NCBI GenBank assembly: GCA_020631735.1
Contig: CM036221.1
Coordinates: 17,341,381-17,405,380 of the forward strand
Length of the DNA stretch: 64,000 nucleotides
Direction: 5' to 3'
From: Saccharum officinarum
Taxonomy: Eukaryota; Streptophyta; Magnoliopsida; Poales; Poaceae
Under the pieces are notes generated by a model. The model did no database searches and had not been told where the DNA came from. It worked only from the letters and a program-made list of their open reading frames with translations. The first letter of the stretch is position 1. Each line of letters starts with the position of its first letter. A program made the translations under genes and the position numbers. Below, one piece after another: positions 53,032 to 62,381 of the stretch.

Positions 53032-53275
53032 GGGCCGGTTCGGTTCTAATTTTTTTTGCAAAATGACACTGTAGCGATTTTCGTTGTTATTTGGTAATTA
53101 GTGTCCAATCATGATCTAATTAGGCTTAAAAGATTCGTCTCGTTCATTTCGTCTAAACTGTATAATTAGTTTTATTTTTTATCTATATTTAATGCTTCAT
53201 GCATGTGTGTAAAGATTCAATGTGACGGAAAATCTTAAAAAATTCTGTAAATTTTTTTTGGAACTAAACAGGTCC
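53032..53275. mobile_element. Tourist-like MITE with TAA target duplication, right arm of palindrome
   Basis: Left GGGCCGGTTCGGTTC and right, inverse GGACCTGTTTAGTTCC, flanked by TAA at 53029-53031 and 53276-53278. This TWA-type duplication supports PIF/Harbinger affiliation for the whole family. Confidence 0.85.
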
Positions 53276-53600
53276 TAAATACGTGACTGGTGCAGCAGTC
53301 ACTCGCCGAAGCTGCGAAGCATTCCGCATCCAAGCGTTGTTTTTTCACTCGGAGGAGCTGTTGCGTGGTTGAATGTGCAATGGCGGAGGGAGTGGGAACT
53401 CGAAGAAGGCCACTGCGCAGTCGGCAGACGTACAGGCCGCAGCCCGCAGGGCATGGCCGTGGCCGGCGAAGGGACAGGACAAGGACGGCACGCATCCAGC
53501 TCCAGCCAGGCAGCGCAAAGGCGGCCGCCCGTCTGCACGCGCAAACGTGTGCCGGGCGTTTCCGCTTCGCGTCCCGTTCCGGGGGACCCTGGTCGTCTTC
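53276..53600. other. GC-rich intergenic stretch, no gene recognised
   Basis: Open frames on both strands (up to 117 residues) lack domains. It looks like another patch of GC-rich DNA between MITEs. Confidence 0.4.
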
Positions 53601-53876
53601 GGCCTCGTTTATATACCAAATTCACTTCAATTTTACTGTGTAAAAAGAAGATTTTTCATCACAACGAAATGTCGGCATATGTATAGAGTACTAAATGTAG
53701 ATAAAATCAAAAATTAATTGCACAGTTTTATTGTACTGTATGAGACGAACATTTCGAGTCTAATTAGTCAAAAATTAGACAATTTTTATCACATAAAAAA
53801 TAAAATTGCTACTGTACATATTTATTACGTACTGTAGCAATTAGGTGCCCGGAATCGGCCAATCTTAAACGAGGCC
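53601..53876. mobile_element. GGCCTCGTTTA-ended MITE with TTC target duplication
   Basis: Left GGCCTCGTTTATATACC and right, inverse GGCCTCGTTTAAGATTGG, flanked by TTC on both sides. 276 bp. Confidence 0.88.
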
Positions 53877-54923
53877 TTCTCCGAGCAGGTCAGCTGGCCA
53901 ATGGAGTCTGCATGGCTGAGCCGTTGATCGGCTGCCATGCAATGCATCCACGGCTCTGGTCACTTGTCAGAGACTCAGAGTAGATGCATGGTCAGCTCGA
54001 GAACTTGAGCCCTGCATGACCATGAGCAGCTGTTAGTTGATGAAATGGCAGGTCACATGATGCGATCGGTGCAACGCACGCATTGCCGGCATCCTACGAT
54101 TGCATGCCAAGTGTCTGATTGGGTTGGGGCATCCCAGAATCTCTCCGATCATGCACGGGGCCCTTTTACACTGTCCCCATTCATGCATGCCGCGCATTTC
54201 TTCCTTTCTTTCTTTGTTTCTAGTACCAAATCCCAGATGGAGAAGAACAACCACATTCATCCGTAGTATCATTTCGGTGCGGCCAGCCATAATTGTCAGC
54301 TGAACATTGGGCACACGATCGAGGACCCACCAATCAAAACTTTTTTTTGAAGAACCAGCATACAGGAGAGAATAAAAACTTTTTTTCTTGCCACTGTTTA
54401 GCGAACAGGTATTCAACGAGGCCATCCATCCATCGCGGTCTGCGTCAGATCTGTCAAGTAACATCCCACCCGAACAGGGCCTTGCATGACAACGAGAGCA
54501 CATGAGCGACGAGCTGGACCTGACCACCATTAGCATGGCGAGGAAAGTGACACAGGACCTCACCATGCCGTTACTCGCCGAGATGGTAATGGTATTCATT
54601 CATTGAAGTGCACCACATCAGATTATCATTGCAAATGGTGGTATTCATTGAAGTGCACCACGTCAGGGCAGAGAAATTAAACTCCCAACGACCACATTAC
54701 TTTTTTTTTCTGAACATGAACACTACTCCTGTATCAGAGGCGGAATTAATTCGTGGCTTCCCGTTCCACGTCGCCCAGCCCCTGATCCTGATCCTCGTCG
54801 AATCCAACAGCTGCAGAACAATTGCGAGCGGCCAGCCAAGGCAAGCCCCACGACGACGACCGGGCCATTGGATTGTCGCGGTCGGCTGCCACTCTCACGA
54901 CCTCGCGACTCGCGAGCGAGCGC
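53877..54923. other. Intergenic, no gene supported
   Basis: A 188-residue minus-strand frame at 54033-54599 lacks any domain. A short direct repeat (GGTATTCATT with GAAGTGCACCACATCAG) occurs near 54591-54665. Confidence 0.45.
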
Positions 54924-54931
54924 CTTGGACC

Positions 54932-56829
54932 CAGGGTTAAAAAAACGGTTGGTTTACCGCGGTTTACCGCGGTAACCGCCCTAACCGGGCCGGTCCGGTT
55001 CCGGTCCGGTCCGGTTAGGTATTCCCCAAATTCAAATTTAAAATTTGAAAAAAATGCTGAAAAAATTCCTAAAAATAGTTCATGATTTATAGAAGCCAAT
55101 GGTGTAAAAATTTTTCAAATTTGAGTTCGTTTAGTATTTATTTATACGAATAGAAGTTTGAAAAAAAGAAGAAGAAAAAAACCGGTCCCGGCCCGTTCAG
55201 GCCCATGAGGCCCATTAGGCCGCCACGGGCACGGGCACAAAACGCCGGGAGCTCGCGGGGGGGGGGGGTCAACGCGCTGAGGCTCCTTTCCTCTCCCGTC
55301 CGCCCCCCGTCCGACCCTCACCCGCGCCGACCGGCCACCGCCGCCGGCTTACCGCCCCCACGCCTCGGTTTACCGACCGTCAGCGCGGCTTACCGAGCCC
55401 GCGACGCTCGGTCGGTTAACGGACGGATCTAGCGGTTAACCGGTCGGTTAGCCCAGTAAACCGACCGGATCCGCGGCTAACCGCGCAGGTAAGTTTTTTT
55501 TGTTTTTTTATTTAGAGTAGTTTTAGGATTTAGGTAGAATTTGTGTTAGGATTTAGGATAGTTTTTTGGTTAGGTTTTAGGTAGGATTTATTTTAGGATG
55601 TTTTTTTAGGATTTAGGATTAGAGGTAGGATTTGTGGTAGGATGTATATTTTAGGTATATATTGTGTGACTTTGTGTATATATTGTGACTTTGTGTAAGT
55701 GAGGTATAGATTTTAGGTATATATTGTGGAGGATTTGTGGTAGGATTTAGGATACATTTTATTTAGGTGTGACTTTGTGTTGTCCGTTTATGCAGGTAGA
55801 GTAGACAATGTTAGGCAGAAACAGAGACGTTGTATGGGAGCATGGTGAAAATCTTGCTCCTGGATGGAGATGCAATTATTGTCATGTGACGAGAGCAGGC
55901 GGTGGTTGCACTAGATTTAAACAGCATTTGGCTGGGTACGGGCGAACACCTTGCATTGCGCCCGTGTGCCACCAGATGTGCGTGCGTACTTTCGGCGAGA
56001 TCTTGACAGAGCTAAGAAGACGACTGCTGACCGGGCTCGACAAAGGTTGGCACAAGAAAAAGCTGCAGCGGAGGGAAACCATCCCCTCGGTGATGATGAA
56101 TATGAGGCTCAGATGAAGGAAGCACTAAACCAGTCGAGAGCAGAATATGACTACGAGCAGAGGGTGCAACAGAGAGGAGGTAATTACCACCGTGGAGGGG
56201 GTAGTGGTGGTGGTGGTTCGCAAGGTGGGAATCCTATTGACAGGTTGTTTAGAAGAGGAGGATCACGGAGGGAGACTCCAGTGGAGGTGGGAATCCTATT
56301 GACAGGTTAGTTCAAGAATGGGAGACAACAGCAGCATGGACAGGTCAAACTTGGCAAGATTACAAGGCTGACCTGCTTAGACAGCAAGGTATCTCTCTTA
56401 TGTCCACCGCCGAATATGAAATGTCGTGCAACAAGGGGTCTTCCATACATCCTACGTAGTTGACCATGCGAGCGGAAACTATATCTTTGTTTGTGTAAGC
56501 GAATATGTATTTGTATGCGACTATATATTGTTGCTTTAGTGACTTATGTTATTTTTTACCACATTGTGTGGTCTTTTTACATTAATTATGCAAAGGAAGT
56601 ACCAAAATTTCTTTTTATTCATGAAAGAAAAAAAACGGTTTGGAGCGGTAAACCGGTCAAACCGGCCGGTTACCGCTCCAAACCGCCGGTTTACCGGACT
56701 CGAACCAAACCAAAGCGGGTTTGAATTTGATTTTGAATTCGGCCGGTTACCGACCGTTACCGGTAAACGGGCCGGTTTACCGCTACGGAGGCCGGCGGTT
56801 ACCGGAAACCGGTCGGTAAAAAAACCCTG
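54932..56829. mobile_element. Non-autonomous hAT transposon with BED finger remnant
   Basis: Terminal repeats are CAGGGTTAAAAAAAC and the inverse CAGGGTTTTTTTACC. They are flanked by 8-bp duplications CTTGGACC (54924-54931) and CTGGGACC (56830-56837), differing at one base. The subterminal regions (about 54950-55020, 55380-55490 and 56630-56815) are crowded with GGTTTACCGG-like motifs. The interior keeps only the N-terminal part of a hAT transposase. Length 1898 bp. Confidence 0.92.
55808..56310 (+). pseudogene. hAT transposase N-terminal fragment with BED zinc finger
   Basis: The plus-strand frame from ATG 55808 has WEHGENLAPGWRCNYCHV and GGGCTRFKQHLAG, a BED-type zinc finger (C-x2-C...H). 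After HLAG a one-base shift near 55935 moves the coding to the frame at 55951-56310, with PPDVRAYFRRDLDRA, a basic helical stretch and a glycine-rich tract. The DDE catalytic core and the hAT dimerisation domain are absent, deleted before 56450. It cannot supply transposase activity. Confidence 0.8.
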
Positions 56830-56837
56830 CTGGGACC

Positions 56838-57888
56838 ACCTGCTGCGGGACAGTACGCCATTAACATGCATGGCGCAAGCCTGATAGCTGCCACAGTGTC
56901 CGCGCAGCACACATGCAACCGGGTGGTCCAAAGCATGTCCCTGTTAGCCCGTGCATGCAAGAACCGAAAGATCGCCCACTGAAATCTCAGGTCCTCTCGA
57001 CCGAGATAGAGAGAGAGAGAAAAGAAAAGTAACACCAATCAGCAGCAGTGGCGAGTGCACACAGAACTAGCAAATCCCTTGATGATGATTAGCTACCCTG
57101 TGTGGAACGTGTGCGATATTAACCCCTTTGTTGATTGTAGTTATTACAGGTGAAATGTGAGCCCGTACAGGTGTATTACGGGTAGGGGCAGGGCAGCGCG
57201 GTCCCTTCTTTCATCAGGGAAAGAAAAATGACGAACCCTGCGGCAGTCCACGTTCTACGGAGCGCACGCAAGCTGGCGTTACAAGGATTTAGGTGGCAGC
57301 GTTCTATCTAGAGCACACGTCCCAGCCTCCAGAGTCCCAGGCCATCATCACACGAGTACGCCTGCTGCATGCTTTGCGTGCTTGCCGATATTAAAGCCCA
57401 CCACCGTGTGTGCCGGAGCCGCACACTCCTGGCTCCTGCACGCTGCTGCTGCTACATCAGTTGCCCGACCCGGGGAGCTGGAGGACGAGGCCGATGTGAT
57501 GCGGCTACAGTGCGTGCGGGGGACACCGGCCAGGCAAGCAGCAGGCTGCCTCGCTCGCGTCCGCTCATCATCGTCATCATCATCTATTCCCCTCCCCTCG
57601 TCCCGTGTCTGTTCGGCCCCGGCCCCCGGACGGCCGCTTCCTTCCGGGTTTCGGCTCCGCATTTGGCTGTTGGCTCCGTCCTTGCCGCTTCCTTCTCCAA
57701 CCATTCGAGCAGCCCTGAGCCCCTGATCCACGCTAGCTTAGAGCGGCTATCTGCTACCTCCGACTCCGAGGTCTAGCAGCTAGCTAGCGTCTTCTTCCGC
57801 CCGGCGGCAGGCTGGGTTGCTACTGCTAGCTAAGCTAAAAGCGAGAGGTACGCACGTACGGTGGGTGGTGGACTGGTGTGGTTCAGGT
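56838..57888. other. Intergenic, GC-rich from about 57380
   Basis: No gene in the first half. From 57380 the DNA is GC-rich with overlapping frames of no recognised family. It could be a promoter or 5' leader of a gene starting at 57889. Confidence 0.4.
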
Positions 57889-57983
57889 GATGCCGCCACC
57901 GTTGCTCATGTGGGGAGGCAGCCGAGGTGGTGGAGGGGGAGCTCCGGATCGCGCGGACGACGCTCGGCGTCGCGGTGGTGGTG
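57889..57983 (+). CDS. Possible first exon cut by gap (glycine/arginine-rich N-terminus)
   Basis: The ATG at 57889 opens 31 codons (MPPPLLMWGGSRGGGGGAP and an acidic/basic tail) running into the N gap. The preceding 450 bp are GC-rich, like a grass gene 5' region. There is no domain to identify it, and the frame could be chance. Confidence 0.2.
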
Positions 57984-58083
57984 NNNNNNNNNNNNNNNNN
58001 NNNNNNNNNNNNNNNNNNNNNNNNNNNNNNNNNNNNNNNNNNNNNNNNNNNNNNNNNNNNNNNNNNNNNNNNNNNNNNNNNNN
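57984..58083. other. Assembly gap (100 N)
   Basis: Exactly 100 N, joining GC-rich low-copy DNA to the interior of an LTR. The outer part of that LTR is missing. Confidence 0.99.
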
Positions 58084-58802
58084 AAACAATTAGAACATGA
58101 AGAATTAGAACATGAACTAGATCAAGAACTAGAAGAATTGATGAACTAGATGAATATCTGAAGAACAATGTTGATACAAGAGAGAAGAACTGGATTTACC
58201 AAGCTCCTCTTGACTAGATCTGGAGTCCAAGGCTACTTGACTCCTCTACTTCTAATTCTAATCTAGCTATGCCTAGATCTGATGGAGCTCTAAGGAGATG
58301 AGAGTTGCTGGTTGGTCTTTCTGCTTTTTGGTTGATGATTGATTGAATGAGTTCCCCTTTGGAGGGGAGTCTAGGGTCTCGTTTATATAGCCCAGAGCAT
58401 GGAACCGTGGCCCTTGGATCAAACCAACCTTCACATAGGGTTAGGATGCATCCTTGGAGGTGGTTGAAGTAGCTTGCAAAGGAAGGAGCCGAGGGGCAGC
58501 GGCCAGGGGCCGGTCGGTCCCACCTGGCGGCGCCTCGTGGTGGCCCTCCTCGTGGAGTCCTCTGGTGTCCTCTAGAAGCCTCTTGCGTATTCGTGACGTG
58601 GAGATTAGGCCGATTGACGTGGGTTCCTTCTCATGGAAGATATCAATTCCTGAATTATTCTGATAACCCCCTGCAAAATATAGATTCGCCAAAACTCGTG
58701 GAATTTTGTTAGTTGACACCCTAAACCTATGTTGGTGATCATTTATTAGCCCTTTATATATTTATTTTAACCCTTTGTTATGGTAGATAACCATCGTCAA
58801 CA
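58084..58802 (-). repeat. Partial 3' LTR of the gypsy derivative
   Basis: The right boundary is ATCGTCAACA at 58802, so the LTR starts TGTTGACGAT on the minus strand. A TATA (GGGCTATATAAACGAG) lies at about 58383-58398. The rest of the LTR is lost in the gap. Confidence 0.75.
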
Positions 58803-58823
58803 ACTCCTCCAAGCTTACCTTTT
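58803..58823 (-). promoter_or_regulatory. Polypurine tract of the gypsy derivative
   Basis: On the minus strand GGTAAGCTTGGAGGAGT abuts the LTR, as expected for plus-strand priming. Confidence 0.55.
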
Positions 58824-60958
58824 ACTAGTCCCTTAGCAAATATTCATAATGGATCAGGAGTTGCTACAATGTTTTCACGCCTCAAAAGTACACATGCGTT
58901 CAAACAAGAATTTTTCTCCGGATTAGGTCTAACCATTCTAACCTTCCGACTTACCCATATTACCTTTAACTATGGAGCTTATTAGCCTTCACTTGGGTCT
59001 TGAGCAGTTGAAAAGTAGAACAATCAAATCAAGCGCTATGTCTCAAGCTCTTCATTCAACTATTATTCTAGAGTTTTGCAAGATTTTTAAAATAAAACTC
59101 AAAGTATCTTTTTGTATGACTCTCTCAAATCTCTCAATATATGTGGTATTTCTGGATCCTCTCCAAGGCAAAGTGAGATTTGCCTTCTCTCATCCTATAT
59201 CTAATGCTTTATCTAGAGCTTATAGGTATGGAGACAGCGTGTACATACTTGCAAAGCATATTTTGTAAAGTCAAACAGTGGATCCAGAGAAATGAGGCAT
59301 ACGATCAAATCAAGAAGTGCATATGTATGGATCAAGGAGTGGTTTATTTATGATGAAGGTGATAGTGGATCTAATTCTACTTTTGCTCCTTTGAAAGGGA
59401 TTTTGATCTCTCTTTGAATAATTGAAGAACTTAGACTAAGAGATATTTTGGGCTATAGTTTTTTTAGAGAGGCGAGCATCTAAGTACCCATTGTTTTGGT
59501 AGGACACTTGTCCATGTTTTACTCTCTATATATTTCTTCTTCTTCTCTTTTTTTAAATATATAAGCCCAGAACATTCTTGTCTATAATGAAAGATTAAGA
59601 GATAATAATAACCTGGAGCAACAATAACTGGGGCTTATGAAATGTATGGATAGGTGACAAAAATCTTATAAGACATGTGAGTGATGTTCTCTCCTAGTGT
59701 AGGAGAAAAATATATTTGGTGGATCTAAATGAAAAGGCATGTTGTTGCATACTTCAAGTGTAGAAGCAGCATATTTGAGTGGAGTGTACGTGATCTTGAT
59801 TTTAAAAGTATGACAAGCCTCTAAGGGTCAACAGAGCTCGACAATGCTCAATGCAAGTACAAGTAGTAAAAAGTATGAATGGAGTTTTTTTATCCTATGT
59901 ATGGTTGTGGTAGGAATTTTAAGCTTTGTCATACAAGTACTCATCATAGTATTTTAAGATTTCAAAAGATAAAATTCTCCAGAACTCTAGCATCAGTAGG
60001 AGCAAGATAAATAGCAGCTCAGACTTTCTCATATCATACTCCTCAACTACCTAGATTTAGATCCAGCATTTGCAACCCACAATTTTCAGGCTCAGATTTT
60101 ATCTTTAGATTAAGACAGTTCTACCCAAAACTCAGGAGAATTCGTGTTTGAAAACTAGGCACTTGAAAGGAATTACGACAGAGCAACTATTTATCATTTC
60201 CATTATGTTTAAAATTGAGTTCTATGATAATTAAGTTCTAATACTCTTTTGTGTCTTTTATTTTAACTAATATATTATCTAGCTAATATTATCACACAAC
60301 ACTCTTTTTATTTGGTTTTCTTAAGTTATGCATCTTTTTATACTTTTCAGAATAAAAGATAAATCACTCGAAAAGGAATACTTATCGAGATATACGGGGG
60401 ACGCTCTTCCCTAAGCTGGATTTTGACGTAGTCGTTCATCTTGAGTCCTCGATTGCGTAGATGCTCATCACTCCTTCTTTGATGATTGTTCAAGGTAGAG
60501 CTCTTGAGTGAGTGAAGACATCATGGGCTTCATAGAGAATTTCTCTTTTTCCTGTTAAATTTCAAATAGACAACAAAACTCATGGAACATATTAAGGGTT
60601 AGTGGAAAACTATTCCCTAATTATTTTGGAGTCTTGAATTATCTTTTATTATTCAACTGGTTTTTCTTCATATATATATAGTCTCCACAGTGAGTAATTA
60701 TTATGGGTTGCTACACACCACACTATTACTCACATGGAGCTTAGAGTTTATATATTTCCAGATGCAATAAGATGATTCAAAATATAAAAGTTATTTTTTT
60801 CTTTTCAAATGCAATGTAGAATTTAAATATGTATTTAATTCTAAATAGTATGCATGTTATTAATGGAAAAAGTATTTTTTATTTTCAATGCAATGATATG
60901 CTAAGGGAATGTATATAAAGTAGATATGCTTAATTTAAATGTGGGGATAAATACCGAT
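58824..60958. other. Non-coding 3' interior of the gypsy derivative
   Basis: AT-rich, with no RT, integrase or envelope-like coding on either strand. A 98-residue plus-strand frame at 58972-59268 lacks any domain. Confidence 0.55.
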
Positions 60959-61152
60959 TTACCTTTCGAAGAAGGTTCGGAGATTTAGGTCTGTCGACCC
61001 AAACCTTACGTCTGGTTCAGTCTTCAGAGGTTTCTTCCAGCTTAACTGAGGAGCTGAATGGTTGCTCGTCAAGTGTTGGAGAACTTGATGATGATGTTGA
61101 TGTTTCTTTTCTTTTCCATACTTTCTTGGACTGAGGAGTCTCTTCTTGTGGT
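60959..61152 (-). pseudogene. Basic tail following the second retropepsin
   Basis: The minus-strand frame at 60959-61156 is rich in K, H, S and ends near FGSTDLNLRTFFER. It follows the lysine/arginine-rich end of the second protease-like segment in another frame. It probably represents decayed polyprotein sequence before the deleted pol. Confidence 0.35.
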
Positions 61153-61749
61153 TCACTCTTCTTGGGCTTCTCTTCTTCTTTCTTTGGAATAGCTTCTTCT
61201 TGGGCAGCTTCTTTCTCTTTGATGGCTTATTTCTTTTTGGCGTTGAGAGCGGTGTCTCCTCTTGTTCTTTCTAGGTTGCTCACAAGTAGTGTAACTATTA
61301 AAGTAACAATGTACCTTCTCTCTAGGGAATTGGAAGTGGATTTCCCTAGTTCTTATGTAGATGATCGCACCACTGGTGTTGAGGAAGGGTCGTCCTAAAA
61401 TAAGGTGGACATCATCTTCTTCTCCCATGTCAAGAACCATGAAGTCGGTAGGAATGTAGTGATCTCTTATTTTGACCATAACATCTTTCACTACTCCCTC
61501 CGGATGTCGGAATGATTGGTCCGCCATCTGCAGCTACACATATGTACGATACATGGGTCTAGTATTATACAAATGTTTATATGTTACCTTAGACATTATG
61601 TTGGTGCTAGAGCCGATGTCGGAGAACGTCTTGTAGAAAGTACTTCCCTCGATCATACAATCGATGGTGGGTACTCTAGGATCTCCCAGCTTAGTGAGGT
61701 ATGGTGATGGAAGGAGGTGGTCAAGTTCTGAATCAATAGTGTTGACCAT
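61153..61749 (-). pseudogene. Retropepsin-like domain 2 of the gypsy derivative
   Basis: Minus-strand coding in one frame interrupted by a TAG at 61534-61536. The active-site equivalent reads DIGSSTNIM (D-x-G-S). After the stop come LQMADQSFRHPEGVV, a VLDMGEED stretch and the closing LILGRPFLNTSGAII motif, typical of Athila-type retropepsins. A lysine/arginine-rich tail follows. It is similar to domain 1 just upstream, yet clearly diverged. Confidence 0.78.
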
Positions 61750-61866
61750 CCATACTGTTTCTTTTTCCTGATGCTTAGCTTTGTTTCTCCTTCTCCTATT
61801 CTTGTTCTTCTTCTTTGTTGGGGCAGCGGTTGTATCCTCGTAGAGGTACGACGTCTATGGGTGAAC

Positions 61867-62381
61867 TCAAATGTTGAGGGTACACTTCTTGAAATTGAAT
61901 CTTTCTTTTCTCCCATTGATTGTGAAACAGATTTTGGCGCTATCTGCGTAGATGATGGCTTTGGTTGTACTCAAGAACGGTTGCCCCAAGATGATGGGTG
62001 CTTTTTTGTCTCCACCTGTTTCTACAATCACAAAGTCTGCCAGTACATACGAGTGTCCAACTATGATCCAGACATCTTCAAGAATTTCCTTGGGGTAGCA
62101 CAGTGTCTGATCTGCAAGCTGCAAACACATAGTTGTATACAATAAAGGATCACCATGAAATTTCTCATAGATTACCCTAGGCATGATGTTGATGCTTGCT
62201 CCAAGGTCACAGACAGCTTCTTCAAAGCTATGGGGTCCAATGCAAATAGGGATGACAGGTCTCCCTGGGTCTCCTTTCTTCACTAGTAGAGTGTCGTCTA
62301 CCCATGTTCCCCATTGCTTTGGAGGTGCGGTGAAGTATTGCCCTGCATTATAAATGTCTACAAGATTTGCATTTTCTAAAT
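61867..62381 (-). pseudogene. Retropepsin-like domain 1 of the gypsy derivative
   Basis: Minus-strand coding from NLENANLVDIYNAGQYF, through the active site VCDLGASINIMP and LQLADQTLCYPKEILEDV, to the flap-distal IILGQPFLSTTKAIIYAD. It is uninterrupted, but the natural N-terminus is missing because a Tekay-family LTR starts at 62382. The ATG-initiated frame at 62454 begins inside that LTR and is artificial. Retropepsins process the gag polyprotein. Confidence 0.82.

Larger units (their letters stand above)
58084..62381 (-). mobile_element. Pol-less gypsy retrotransposon derivative (Athila-like protease), minus orientation
   Basis: A partial 3' LTR (58084-58802) adjoins a polypurine tract and about 2.1 kb of AT-rich non-coding DNA, then minus-strand retropepsin-like sequences (60959-62381). 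RT, RNase H and integrase are all missing between the protease region and the LTR. This makes it a large retrotransposon derivative that would depend on proteins from elsewhere. A Tekay-family LTR has cut the 5' side at 62382. Confidence 0.7.

Noticed and set aside
54033..54599. 188-aa minus-strand frame
   Set aside because: No domain, promoter or codon pattern supports it. It is likely open by chance.
58972..59268. 98-aa plus-strand frame
   Set aside because: It lies in non-coding retrotransposon interior and has no domain.
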